A stretch of 64,000 bases of DNA from Caulobacter zeae (GCF_002858925.1 NZ_PJRS01000046.1:124001-188000); one strand, 5' to 3'; positions 52,066 through 60,545 are shown, counted from the stretch's first letter. The notes: generated by a model not told the origin, from the sequence alone. A program made the numbers and translations.

Positions 52066-54207
52066 TCAGATCCCCGGCGCGTAGGGGAACGCCATCGCCT
52101 CGTAGGCCTCCAGGCTCAACGGCGGCGGCGCCTCGCCCTTGGGCAGGGGCAGGCCGTTGATCGACTGGAAATAGGCGATGGACGCGTCACGCCACCACTG
52201 GGCCTCGCGACGCTGGATAGCCAGGTAGGTCGCCACCTCGCCGTGACGCTCGGCGTCGACATAAGGCGAAAGATCCGCCCAGGTCGCCTGCATGCCGTCG
52301 ACCGCCTTCACCCCGCGCGAATAGCGGTTCACCAGCTCGTCCCACAGCGGGCGGCCGGACCTGGTGCGGTAGTCCCACGGCAGGTGGTGGAACCACAGCA
52401 GGTCCTTCTCGTCGATCTTCGAGAGATCCGAGAATGCGGCCGCCACCGGCGGGGCGTACTGCGCCACCGCATTGCTGCCGCTCGCTGTACGGTCGAAGCC
52501 GATCCCCGCCTTGTCGGCCTTGTGGTAGTAGACGCTGGTCCAGTCGGCGCGCTCGCCGCCGGCCACCCATGGCCCCGGCCCGTAGTGGTGGCTGCGGCCC
52601 ATCAGGTGGTGCAGGCCCATCGGCGTCATGTAGTCGACCACCGCCTCGCGCGAGCCCATCATCATCTTCACGGCCGGACCGGTGAAGCGCCTGTCGGGCG
52701 TGAAGGTCATGGCCGCCCAGTCGCGAGCGATGGCTTCCGAGGAGGCTTCCGGATCCCAGGCCAGGCGCCCGAAGGCGTACCAGTTGGCCTGGTCGAACTG
52801 CGATCCGCTCCAGTTGCGGTCGGTCCCGATATTGGCGACCCCCGCCATCAGGGTGCGCGAATAGCCGTGCAGCTTGCCATCGACCACCTTGGCCACGGTC
52901 GAGCCCTGGCCGGCGGCAAAGGTGTCGGCCTTCAGCACCTCCTCCCACATGGTCCCGAGGTAGGCCAGGTGGGTGGAGAAGCCGAGATATTCCTTGGTGA
53001 TCTGGAACTCCATCCCGAGGTTGGTCTTCGGCATGGCCCCGAACAGCGGGTGGAACGGCTCGCGCGGCTGGAAGTCGATCGCCCCGTTCTTGACCTGGAC
53101 GATGACGTTCTCGGCGAACTGGCCGTCGAACGGCTTGAACTCCGAATAGCCCTGCTTGGCGCGGTCGTCCGGCTGCTCGTGCGAATAGACGAAGGCTCGC
53201 CACATCACGATCCCGCCGTGCGGCCCCACGGCCTGCGCCAGCATGTTGGCCCCGTCGGCATGGGTGCGGCCATAGTCCTGCGGGCCCGGCTGGCCTTCCG
53301 AATTGGCCTTCACCAGGAAGCCGCCGAAGTCGGGAATGGCCTTGTAGATTTCGTCGGCCTTGGCCTTCCAGAAGGCCCGCACGGCCGGGTCCAGCGGATC
53401 GGCGGTCTTCAGCCCGCCGATCTCGATCGGCGAGGAGAACCGCGCCGAAAGATAGACCTTGATCCCGTACGGCCGGAACGTACCGGCCAGGGCTGCGGCC
53501 TTGGCGATGTAGGGCGCCGTCAGGCTGTCGGACTTGGCGTTGACGTTGTTGAGCACCGCGCCGTTGATCCCGATCGAGGCGTTGGCGCGGGCGTAGTCGA
53601 GGTAGCGCGGATCCTTGACGTCGGGCAGCCGCCACCAGTCCCAGATCGACTGGCCCGAATAGCCGCGCTCGACGCTGCGATCCAGGTTGTCCCAGTGGTT
53701 CAGCAGCCGGTAGCGGACCTTGGGGGCGTCGAGCAGGTCCAGCCGGTCGATCGCCTGCCGGGTCTGGATCAGCGCCAGATAGCGATAAACGCCGTGCAGC
53801 ACGCCGATGTCGGTGTTGGCGGCGATCACCGTGAGCGGTCGTCCGCCGTCGGTCAGGGTGCGGATGCGGAAGCCCTCGTCCCCGGCGGCGTCGAGCGGCA
53901 GCTTCAGCGCGGCGATCCGGGGCGAGGATCCCGGCGTTCCCAGCAGGATCTGGCCGCCGCCGTCGCGGCGCTCGCCCAGCAGGCCGGCCAGGCCCTGTTC
54001 GAGCTCGGCGCGGGCGACCTTCAGGGTCGGCGTGTCGGCGACCGGCGCGACCACTCCGACCGAAGCGCGATAGGCGGCCGCCTCGCCCGCCGCCGCCGGC
54101 CGATAGCGGAGCCACAGGTCATGGCCGTTCTCGGCCCGGGCGATCAGCGGCGCCAACAGCAGGCCGGCGCCCAGGCAGAGCCCGTAAAGCAGGTGGCTGG
54201 GTCGCAT
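52066..54207 (-). CDS. aguA: GH67 alpha-glucuronidase
   Basis: A 713-residue enzyme that removes (methyl)glucuronic acid side groups from xylo-oligosaccharides. It starts at ATG 54207 with a signal peptide (ends LIARAE). Conserved GH67 parts include YRLLNHWDNLDRSVERGYSG, SIGINGAVLNNVNA and the catalytic stretch. By alignment from memory with the Cellvibrio enzyme, Glu304 (NSEGQPGP) is the acid and Asp378 (IDFQPREP) with Glu406 (ITKEYLG) are the base pair; the spacing fits closely. A signal peptide on GH67 indicates periplasmic action after TBDR uptake. It is divergent from manD across a palindromic operator. Confidence 0.95.
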   Translation of the reverse strand: MRPSHLLYGLCLGAGLLLAPLIARAENGHDLWLRYRPAAAGEAAAYRASVGVVAPVADTPTLKVARAELEQGLAGLLGERRDGGGQILLGTPGSSPRIAALKLPLDAAGDEGFRIRTLTDGGRPLTVIAANTDIGVLHGVYRYLALIQTRQAIDRLDLLDAPKVRYRLLNHWDNLDRSVERGYSGQSIWDWWRLPDVKDPRYLDYARANASIGINGAVLNNVNAKSDSLTAPYIAKAAALAGTFRPYGIKVYLSARFSSPIEIGGLKTADPLDPAVRAFWKAKADEIYKAIPDFGGFLVKANSEGQPGPQDYGRTHADGANMLAQAVGPHGGIVMWRAFVYSHEQPDDRAKQGYSEFKPFDGQFAENVIVQVKNGAIDFQPREPFHPLFGAMPKTNLGMEFQITKEYLGFSTHLAYLGTMWEEVLKADTFAAGQGSTVAKVVDGKLHGYSRTLMAGVANIGTDRNWSGSQFDQANWYAFGRLAWDPEASSEAIARDWAAMTFTPDRRFTGPAVKMMMGSREAVVDYMTPMGLHHLMGRSHHYGPGPWVAGGERADWTSVYYHKADKAGIGFDRTASGSNAVAQYAPPVAAAFSDLSKIDEKDLLWFHHLPWDYRTRSGRPLWDELVNRYSRGVKAVDGMQATWADLSPYVDAERHGEVATYLAIQRREAQWWRDASIAYFQSINGLPLPKGEAPPPLSLEAYEAMAFPYAPGI

Positions 54208-54299
54208 CGCATCTCCCCGTCGATCATCTGGGTCGGCCGTCTTCGCGGCCTGAAGCTGTCGCCGCATGTCTGGCGAGGTGGTCGAGTCTCTGGCACCTT

Positions 54300-54314
54300 A
54301 TTGGTCAGACCAAT
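54300..54314. promoter_or_regulatory. Perfect palindrome, candidate GntR/UxuR operator
   Basis: ATTGGTC-A-GACCAAT is a perfect 7-1-7 palindrome, about 90 bases upstream of both the aguA start (54207, minus) and the manD start (54400, plus). TGGTC/GACCA palindromes are typical of FadR-type GntR regulators. Part of it recurs before the GntR gene at 55.63 kb. Confidence 0.7.
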
Positions 54315-54399
54315 GGATTGACAACCTCCCCTCCGCGTTTAAACGAAAGGGAGGAAGACTATGCCGCCGGCGAACCGGCGCCGCCTCAGAAAGACGCCG

Positions 54400-55611
54400 A
54401 TGCTCAAGATCACCGCCGCCAGGGTCATCGTCACCTGTCCGGGCCGCAACTTCGTCACCCTGAAGATCGAGACCAGCGACGGCGTCTACGGCATCGGCGA
54501 CGCCACCCTGAACGGGCGCGAGCTGGCGGTGGCCAGCTACCTGAACGACCACGTCATTCCCTGCCTGATCGGCCGCGACGCCCACCAGATCGAGGACATC
54601 TGGCAGTACCTCTACAAGGGCGCCTACTGGCGGCGCGGGCCGGTGACCATGTCGGCGATCGCCGCCGTCGACATGGCCCTGTGGGACATCAAGGCCAAGG
54701 TCGCGAACCTGCCGCTGTACCAGCTCCTGGGCGGCGCCTGCCGCACCGGCGTCATGGTCTACGGCCACGCCAACGGCGCCAGCATCGAGGAGACCCTCGA
54801 CAACGCCGCCGTCTATGCCGAGCAGGGCTACAAGGCCATCCGCCTGCAGTCGGGCGTGCCGGGGCTGAAGACCGTCTACGGCGTTTCCAAGGACCGCTTC
54901 TTCTACGAGCCGGCCGACGCGGCCCTGCCCAGCGAGAGCCTGTGGTCGACCGAGAAGTACCTGCGCAGCGTGCCGCCGCTGTTCGAGGCGGCGCGCGAGA
55001 AGCTGGGCTGGGACGTCCACCTGCTGCACGACGTGCACCATCGCCTCACGCCGATCGAGGCCGGGCGCCTGGGCAAGGATCTCGAGCCCTACCGCCCGTT
55101 CTGGATGGAGGACGCCACCCCGGCCGAGAACCAGGCCAACTTCCGGCTGATCCGCCAGCACACCACCACGCCGCTGGCCGTGGGCGAGGTGTTCAACTCG
55201 ATCTGGGACTGCAAGCAACTGATCGAGGAACAGCTGATCGACTACATCCGCGCCACCGTGGTCCATGCCGGCGGCATCACCCACCTGCGTCGCGTGGCCG
55301 CCTTCGCCGACATGCACGGCGTGCGCACCGGCTGCCACGGGGCCACCGACCTGTCGCCGGTCTGCATGGCCGCGGCCCTGCACTTCGACCTGTCGATCCC
55401 CAACTTCGGCATCCAGGAATACATGCGCCACACGGCCGAAACCGACGCGGTGTTCCCGCACGCCTACAGCTTCGAGGACGGCATGCTGCACCCCGGCGAG
55501 GCCCCCGGCCTTGGCGTCGACATCGACGAGGACCTGGCCGCCAAGTATCCCTACAGCCGCGCCTACCTGCCGGTGGCCCGTCGCGAGGACGGCTCGATGC
55601 ACGACTGGTGA
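54400..55611 (+). CDS. manD: D-mannonate dehydratase ManD (enolase superfamily)
   Basis: A 403-residue enolase-superfamily enzyme converting D-mannonate to 2-keto-3-deoxygluconate, the step after glucuronate/fructuronate in hexuronate catabolism. Start ATG 54400 matches the usual ManD N-terminus (MLKITAARVIVTCPGRNFVTLKI). Conserved: ATLNGRELAV, AAVDMALWDIKAKVA, LLGGACRTGVMVYGHANG, LLHDVHHRLTP, WMEDATPAENQ and GCHGATDLSP. Very close to the characterised Novosphingobium and Caulobacter ManD enzymes. It forms a unit with the GntR gene 102 bases downstream. Confidence 0.95.
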   Translation: MLKITAARVIVTCPGRNFVTLKIETSDGVYGIGDATLNGRELAVASYLNDHVIPCLIGRDAHQIEDIWQYLYKGAYWRRGPVTMSAIAAVDMALWDIKAKVANLPLYQLLGGACRTGVMVYGHANGASIEETLDNAAVYAEQGYKAIRLQSGVPGLKTVYGVSKDRFFYEPADAALPSESLWSTEKYLRSVPPLFEAAREKLGWDVHLLHDVHHRLTPIEAGRLGKDLEPYRPFWMEDATPAENQANFRLIRQHTTTPLAVGEVFNSIWDCKQLIEEQLIDYIRATVVHAGGITHLRRVAAFADMHGVRTGCHGATDLSPVCMAAALHFDLSIPNFGIQEYMRHTAETDAVFPHAYSFEDGMLHPGEAPGLGVDIDEDLAAKYPYSRAYLPVARREDGSMHDW

Positions 55612-55627
55612 GATCGCCGGCGCGATC

Positions 55628-55641
55628 TTGTCAGACCAAAT
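55628..55641. promoter_or_regulatory. Partial copy of the GntR operator before the regulator gene
   Basis: TTGTCAGACCAAAT contains the GTCAGACCAA half and centre of the palindrome at 54300. It lies about 75 bases before the GntR start and would allow autoregulation. Confidence 0.55.
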
Positions 55642-55713
55642 AGCGGCGGCGTCCGACAAGGGTTATGTTATCGGTGAGGGACCATCGGTTCCGAGCGTCG
55701 ATTCCAGGAAGCC

Positions 55714-56466
55714 ATGTCGGACAACGTCAAGCTCTACCGCAAGATCGCGGACACCGTCGCCGACGCCATCGAGGCGGGCCAGTACAAGCTGGGCGACCGC
55801 CTGCCGACCGAGCGCGAACTGGCCGAGCAGTTCGGCGTCTCCCGCCCCACCCTGCGCGAGGCGATGATCGCCCTGGAAATGCTGGGCATGATCGAGGCCC
55901 GCCACGGCCTGGGCATCTATGTCACCGGCGACGTCCGCCCCGTGGCCCCGCAGGCCGCAGAGCGCGAGACCGAGATCGGCGCCTTCGAGCTGATCGAGGC
56001 CCGCCGCCTGTTCGAGGGCGAGGCCGCCGCCCTGGCCGCCACCTCGATCACCGAGGAACAGATCGCCCAGCTTGAAAGCCTGCTCGAGCGCATGCACGAG
56101 GAGGAGGAAATCCGGGGCGAGGACGCCGACCGCGAGTTCCACCTCGTCATCGCCGCGGCCACCGGCAATGGCGCCATCATCGCCACGATCGAGAACCTGT
56201 GGGACTGGCGCAACCGCTCCGCCCTGGCCCGCAACATCCTGGCCCGCGCCCGCGGCATGGGGCTGGAGCCGCGCATCGCCGAGCACCGCCGGGTGGTCGA
56301 GGCCTTGAAGGCCCGCGATCCCGCCGCCGCCCGCCAGGCCATGCGCGACCACCTCGAGCGAGTGATCGAGCACCTGCTGCACGCCACCGAGACCGAGGCC
56401 GTCGAGCGCGCCCAGCAGGAAACCAACGCCCGCCGCGACGCCATCGCCAAGCGCGTAGCCATCTAG
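55714..56466 (+). CDS. GntR (FadR subfamily) regulator of hexuronate genes
   Basis: A 250-residue FadR/UxuR-type GntR regulator. The winged HTH is VADAIEAGQYKLGDRLPTERELAEQFGVSRPTLREAMIALEMLGMIEARHGLGIYV. The C-terminal FCD domain has the metal-binding pattern: FELIEARRLFEGEAAALAA, then DREFHLVIAAATGN, then a late EHRRVVEALKARDPAAARQAMRDHLERVI. FCD domains bind organic acids or uronates. Position after manD and next to a matching palindrome identify it as the likely regulator of aguA and manD. Confidence 0.93.
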   Translation: MSDNVKLYRKIADTVADAIEAGQYKLGDRLPTERELAEQFGVSRPTLREAMIALEMLGMIEARHGLGIYVTGDVRPVAPQAAERETEIGAFELIEARRLFEGEAAALAATSITEEQIAQLESLLERMHEEEEIRGEDADREFHLVIAAATGNGAIIATIENLWDWRNRSALARNILARARGMGLEPRIAEHRRVVEALKARDPAAARQAMRDHLERVIEHLLHATETEAVERAQQETNARRDAIAKRVAI

Positions 56467-56475
56467 AACGCAAAA

Positions 56476-56500
56476 CGCCCCGGCGGAGACCGCCGGGGCG
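56476..56500 (-). terminator. Rho-independent terminator between gntR and the repeat-protein gene
   Basis: CGCCCCGGCGG and CCGCCGGGGCG pair perfectly over 11 bases around AGA. The preceding AAAA becomes TTTT on the minus strand, so it mainly ends the minus-strand repeat-protein gene; it may also end gntR. Confidence 0.8.
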
Positions 56501-56523
56501 CCGTTGCGAGCCTGCCCGCGACC

Positions 56524-57831
56524 TTAGGTCGGCGTGCGCACGGCCATGCCGCGGAGCCAGAAGTAGGTCGTGCCGGTGCTGGCCACCTGCAGGCTGAAGG
56601 TGTTGGCGCCGGCCTTCACCAGCTGCGGCGGCACCACGAAGTAGTTGGCCTGGTAGCCGAAGCCGCCGCCGGGCACGACGTAGTTGGAGATGATCTGCGT
56701 GCCGTTGACGCTGAGGCTGACCGGGGCGTTGCCGTCCTGGTTGCCGTTGCGCGACACCAGACCGTCGAACTCGAACATCAGCGCCGCCGAGGCCGCGGCC
56801 GCCTGGTAGGTCACCGCCACCACGCCGTTCTGGGCGATCTTCACGTGGTCGCCGGCGAAGCTGCCGTCGTTCTGAGAGACCGTCAGCTGGTTGGTCTTCG
56901 GCGGCGAGACCGAGAAGTCGGCCGTGGCGACCGGCGTGTAGAACTGGCCCTTGGAGACGGCGAAGTCATAGAGCCAGAAGAAGGTGGTGGCGTTGGGCGA
57001 CACCGTCAGGACGATGGTGTTGGCGCCGGACACGCAGAGCTCGGCGGGCACCGCCACTTCCACCCACTGCGGCCCGAAACCGCCGCCCGGCACGGTGTAG
57101 TCGGCCAGGATCGGCTTGCCGTTGAAGATCAGCGAGATCGGCGAATAGCCTTCCTGGTTGCCGTTGCGCGACACCAGGCCATAGAGCGCGACGCTGACCT
57201 GCGCGCCCGGGCCGAGGTCGGTCAGCGAGAACTGCAGGCCAAAGCTGGTGTTCTGGGCGTACTTGTAGTGATCGCCCGCGAAGCTTCCGCCGTTGGTGGT
57301 GATCGACAGGCCGGGGCTCAAGGCGACCGGCGAGACCCGCAGGTTGGCGGCCAGGGCCTTGCCGACATAGGGGCCCGAGACGAAGTCGATCTCCAGGCCG
57401 TAGAGCCAGAAGAAGGTCTGGGCGTTGCCGGCCACCTGCAACTGCAAGGCGTTGGGGCCGGCCTTCAGCAGGGCCGCGGGGATCGGGAAGATCGCGTCCT
57501 GCGGGCCGAAGCCGCCGCCCGGCATGGTGAAGCCCGAGACGATCTGGCCGCCGTTGACCTGCAAGGAGATCGGCGAGAAGCCCTCCTGGTTGCCGTTGCG
57601 CGACACCAGGCCGTTCACCCGCACCGCCAGGGTCTTGGTGAAGGCGTCGGCGTCCAGGTTGAACTGCACGGTGACGGCGTCGTTGTTGCCCAGGCGCTGG
57701 TGGTCGCCGGCCGGCGAGCCCCCGAGGGCCGAGATCGACAGCCCCTGGGTGGTGGGCGGCGAGGTGTTGAAGACGGCGGCGCCGAGCACGAGGCCGATGG
57801 CGGCGGTGTCAGTCGAGACGATGGCGTTCAT
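56524..57831 (-). CDS. Leaderless triple-repeat beta-sandwich-like protein
   Basis: A 435-residue protein made of three tandem copies of about 138-144 residues. Each copy has, in order, a GDH motif (42-44, 186-188, 327-329), SRNGNQ (77-82, 221-226, 359-364), PGGGFG (104-109, 248-253, 387-392) and an aromatic end FWL (141-143, 285-287, 424-426). The regular beta-strand pattern suggests a galactose-binding-like jelly roll, so a lectin or carbohydrate-binding role is inferred. The start ATG 57831 (with AGGAGGAAA upstream) gives no signal peptide. It is encoded 41 bases after a GH18 gene. I do not recognise a named family. Confidence 0.75.
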   Translation of the reverse strand: MNAIVSTDTAAIGLVLGAAVFNTSPPTTQGLSISALGGSPAGDHQRLGNNDAVTVQFNLDADAFTKTLAVRVNGLVSRNGNQEGFSPISLQVNGGQIVSGFTMPGGGFGPQDAIFPIPAALLKAGPNALQLQVAGNAQTFFWLYGLEIDFVSGPYVGKALAANLRVSPVALSPGLSITTNGGSFAGDHYKYAQNTSFGLQFSLTDLGPGAQVSVALYGLVSRNGNQEGYSPISLIFNGKPILADYTVPGGGFGPQWVEVAVPAELCVSGANTIVLTVSPNATTFFWLYDFAVSKGQFYTPVATADFSVSPPKTNQLTVSQNDGSFAGDHVKIAQNGVVAVTYQAAAASAALMFEFDGLVSRNGNQDGNAPVSLSVNGTQIISNYVVPGGGFGYQANYFVVPPQLVKAGANTFSLQVASTGTTYFWLRGMAVRTPT

Positions 57832-57872
57832 GATGTTTCCTCCTTGATTGAACTCGGTTTTCGAACTCGCAC

Positions 57873-58655
57873 TCAGGACAGGTTTTCGGAGATCTCGGCG
57901 CACCACTCGGCGGTCTGGTCCGTCGGCGGCGCGTTGAGGTTCCAGAGCATGATCCCGGCCTTGGACGCCCCGGGCGGGTTCCAGCTGGCCAGGGGCGCCA
58001 GGTCGGCGAAGGCGGTGTTCTGGCCGGCGTTGGCGGCGTCGGCGACGCCGATGGCGACCTTCTCGGGCCCGACGAGCCCGGCGTACTGGTCGAACATCTC
58101 GGTCTGGCCCTGCACGTCGTTCCAGTAGGCCATGGTGGCGACGAACGAGATCTGCTCCTTGACCTGCGCCAGGTAGGCGTCGCGCGTCACGCCCAGATAG
58201 ACCGGCAGGGTCAGCAGCGCGTCCGGCCCCAGCGCCGCGCGCAGCGCCTTGATCACTTCGACGAAGTTTTCGTCGGGCGTGTAGGAGACGTCCTCGTTGT
58301 CCAGGTCGACGCCGTCCAGGCCCCAGTCGTCGACGACGATCGCCTTGACGTTGGCGGCATAGGCCTTCGGGTCGAGATTGCCCCAGCCGCCGGGATGCCC
58401 GTCCCAGTTCGGCTTGCCGTTGATCGACATCAGCACCTTGACGCCCCGCGCCTGCAGCGCCTTGGCCCCTGCACGGATTTCTTCGGCGCTATGCTTGCTG
58501 GTCAGGAAGTCGAGCGTGATGGTGTCGCCCTGATCGCTCGGCGCGTTCACCGCAAAGGCCAGCGCCACGACGCCCACCGAGGCCGGCGCGGCCTCCGGCG
58601 GCGGACCGCCCTCGTTGTAGCCGAGCCAATAGGCCATGAAGGTCTGACTGGTCAT
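57873..58655 (-). CDS. Leaderless GH18-type glycosidase
   Basis: A 260-residue glycoside hydrolase family 18 protein. The active-site motif DxxDxDxE is present as DGVDLDNE at residues 114-121, following KAIVVDDWGL. Other GH18 parts are MAYWLGYNE near the N-terminus, RGVKVLMSINGKPNW (strand 3) and FVATMAYWNDVQGQ (strand 6). ATG 58655 with AGGGGG upstream is the clear start and there is no signal peptide. Substrates of GH18 enzymes are chitin or N-glycan/peptidoglycan-type GlcNAc links; which applies here is not clear. It is the first gene of a two-gene unit with the triple-repeat protein. Confidence 0.8.
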   Translation of the reverse strand: MTSQTFMAYWLGYNEGGPPPEAAPASVGVVALAFAVNAPSDQGDTITLDFLTSKHSAEEIRAGAKALQARGVKVLMSINGKPNWDGHPGGWGNLDPKAYAANVKAIVVDDWGLDGVDLDNEDVSYTPDENFVEVIKALRAALGPDALLTLPVYLGVTRDAYLAQVKEQISFVATMAYWNDVQGQTEMFDQYAGLVGPEKVAIGVADAANAGQNTAFADLAPLASWNPPGASKAGIMLWNLNAPPTDQTAEWCAEISENLS

Positions 58656-58711
58656 TCCGAGCCCCCTGAAAACAACCTGAGGGCGATAATGAATTTTCCA
58701 CACTCAATAGA

Positions 58712-58727
58712 TGTGCGATTCCGCACA
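58712..58727. promoter_or_regulatory. Palindrome TGTGCG-N4-CGCACA in the GH18 promoter
   Basis: A perfect 6-4-6 inverted repeat (TGTGCG-attc-CGCACA) about 60 bases before the GH18 start, in an AT-rich gap shared with the divergent TetR gene. It is distinct from the TetR-type palindrome at 58767, so it may serve the GH18 operon. Confidence 0.45.
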
Positions 58728-58766
58728 CGCAACCCAAGGATGCAAAAAATTCGCAAGACCAACAAC

Positions 58767-58781
58767 TAGACGACCGGTCTA
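58767..58781. promoter_or_regulatory. TetR-type operator palindrome
   Basis: TAGAC-GACCG-GTCTA has five-base inverted arms with the central palindrome GACCGGTC, close to NemR-type operators (TAGACC-N4-GGTCTA). It lies 20 bases before the TetR start, so autoregulation is likely. Confidence 0.7.
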
Positions 58782-58801
58782 TTATTTCCTATATCGAGGC
58801 T

Positions 58802-59395
58802 ATGACCGCCCGCAAGAAGTCCGAGATCACCCGCGAACACATCCTGGCCAGCGGCCGCGAACTGGTGCTGCGCCAGGGTTTCGGCGGCATGGGCCTGAAG
58901 GAGCTGCTGGACGCCAGCGGCGTGCCCAAGGGTTCGTTCTATTACTACTTCGCCTCCAAGGAGGCGTTCGGCTGCGCCCTGCTGGAGGACTACTGCGCCG
59001 AGTACGGGGCCAAGCTGGCCGCCCTGTTCGACGCCCCCGGCAGCGGCCGCCAGCGCCTGATGGCCTACTGGAAGGTCTGGCTGGACGGCGACACCGCCTG
59101 CGGCATGGCCGACCGCTGCCTGGTGGTGAAGCTGGGCGCCGAGGTCTCCGACCTGTCGGAGGACATGCGGCTGATCCTCGACACCGGGGTCGAGCGCCTG
59201 GTGCGCCGCATCGCCGCCGTCATCGTCGAGGGCCGCGACGACGGCTCCCTGCCCGGCTCGGACGATCCGGTCGCCACCGCCCGGGCGATGTACGCCCTGT
59301 GGCTGGGCGCGGCCATCCTGGCCAAGCTTTCCAAGGACCAGACGCCCCTGCGCGAGGCGATGGCCACCACCGAGATCCTGCTCGCGGCCGCCTGA
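58802..59395 (+). CDS. TetR family regulator (NemR/AcuR-like)
   Basis: A 197-residue TetR regulator. The HTH is REHILASGRELVLRQGFGGMGLKELLDASGVPKGSFYYYFASKEAFGCALLEDYCAEY. The C-terminal domain (CGMADRCLVVKLGAEVSDLSEDMR) resembles regulators that sense electrophiles via cysteines (DTACGMADRC). The adjacent reductase and the NemR-like palindrome fit a response to reactive carbonyls or quinones. It is probably co-transcribed with the MDR gene 32 bases downstream. Confidence 0.88.
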   Translation: MTARKKSEITREHILASGRELVLRQGFGGMGLKELLDASGVPKGSFYYYFASKEAFGCALLEDYCAEYGAKLAALFDAPGSGRQRLMAYWKVWLDGDTACGMADRCLVVKLGAEVSDLSEDMRLILDTGVERLVRRIAAVIVEGRDDGSLPGSDDPVATARAMYALWLGAAILAKLSKDQTPLREAMATTEILLAAA

Positions 59396-59427
59396 GCCGC
59401 CCCTTCATGACAACAAGGAGAACACCC

Positions 59428-60405
59428 ATGCGCAGCGCGATCCACGAGACCTTCGGCGATCCGGCCGAAGTCCTGGTCCTGGCCGACAGCCCGATCCCCG
59501 AGCCCGGCCCCGGCAAGGTGCGGGTGCGCACCCTGCTGTCGCCGATCCACAACCACGACCTTTGGACCGTGCGCGGCAACTACGGCTACAAGCCCGCCCT
59601 GCCCGCCATCGGCGGCAGCGAGGCGGTCGGCGTCGTCGACGCCGTGGGTGAAGGCGTCGACGCGGCCCTGGTCGGCCAGCGCTTCGCCGTGGCCGGCGTG
59701 CACGGCAGCTGGGCCGAATTCTTCATCGCCTCGGCCGCCGGCCTCGTGCCCGTCCCCGACGCCATCCCCGACGAGGCCGCCGCCCAGCTGATCGCCATGC
59801 CGTTCAGCGCCATCACGCTCCTTGAGACGCTTGGCGTCGCAGAGGGCGACTGGATCGCCCAGAACACCGCCAACGGCGCGGTCGGCAAGACCCTGGCCAT
59901 GCTGGCCAAGGCCCGCGGCGTCAACGTGATCAACCTCGTGCGCCGCGACGCGGGCGTGGCCGAACTGGCCGAGCTGGACATCGACAACGCCGTCTCCACC
60001 GCCGACGCCGACTGGAAGAAGACGGTCGCCGAACTCACCGGCGGCGCGCCGATCAAGGCCGCCGTCGACTCCATCGGCGGAACCGCTTCGGGCGACATGG
60101 CCGACCTCCTGGGCGAGAACGGCCTGCTGGTTTCGTTCGGCTCGATGACCGGCGAGCCGATGCAGATCTCGTCGGGCGCGGTGATCTTCAAGCAGCTGAC
60201 CGTGAAGGGCTTCTGGGGCTCGACCGTCTCGGCCAACATGGCCCCGGACCTGCGCCGCAAGCTGATCGGCGAGCTGCTGACCCAGGTCGCCACTGGCAAG
60301 CTGAAGCTGCCCGCCGACGGCGTCTACGGCCTCGACCAGGTGTCTGAAGCCGTAAAGGCCTCGCTGACCCCGGGCAAGACCGGCAAGGTGCTGCTGCGGC
60401 CTTGA
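59428..60405 (+). CDS. MDR-family zinc-less oxidoreductase (quinone/enoyl reductase-like)
   Basis: A 325-residue medium-chain dehydrogenase/reductase. The start ATG 59428 has AAGGAG upstream. The N-terminal catalytic domain (SPIHNHDLWTVRGNYGYKPALPAIGGSEAVGVV) lacks the zinc-ligand pattern of alcohol dehydrogenases and is closer to quinone oxidoreductases or 2-enoyl reductases. The NADPH-binding part is QNTANGAVGKTLAMLAKARGVNVINLVRR. Together with TetR it forms a small detoxification-type unit. Confidence 0.88.
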   Translation: MRSAIHETFGDPAEVLVLADSPIPEPGPGKVRVRTLLSPIHNHDLWTVRGNYGYKPALPAIGGSEAVGVVDAVGEGVDAALVGQRFAVAGVHGSWAEFFIASAAGLVPVPDAIPDEAAAQLIAMPFSAITLLETLGVAEGDWIAQNTANGAVGKTLAMLAKARGVNVINLVRRDAGVAELAELDIDNAVSTADADWKKTVAELTGGAPIKAAVDSIGGTASGDMADLLGENGLLVSFGSMTGEPMQISSGAVIFKQLTVKGFWGSTVSANMAPDLRRKLIGELLTQVATGKLKLPADGVYGLDQVSEAVKASLTPGKTGKVLLRP

Positions 60406-60418
60406 TTTAGCGGCGGAA

Positions 60419-60545
60419 ACCTCGCCCTTCGACAAGCTCAGGGTGAGGTTTCTCCCGCGCCGCGAGCTATGACCGGTCCTCACCCTGAGCCCGTCCCCCG
60501 GGTCCGACCTTTGGTCGGCCCGAGGATGAACTCCGGGCGAGGACC
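60419..60545. repeat. Interspersed repeat of the CCTTCGACAAGCTCAGGG type
   Basis: A left hairpin (AACCTCGCCCTTCGACAAGC... to GAGGTT, 60419-60450) is followed by GGTCCTCACCCTGAGCCCGT and an inverse CGGGCGAGGACC (to 60544). It fills the gap between convergent genes and belongs to the family seen at 4.2 and 42.7 kb. Confidence 0.75.
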
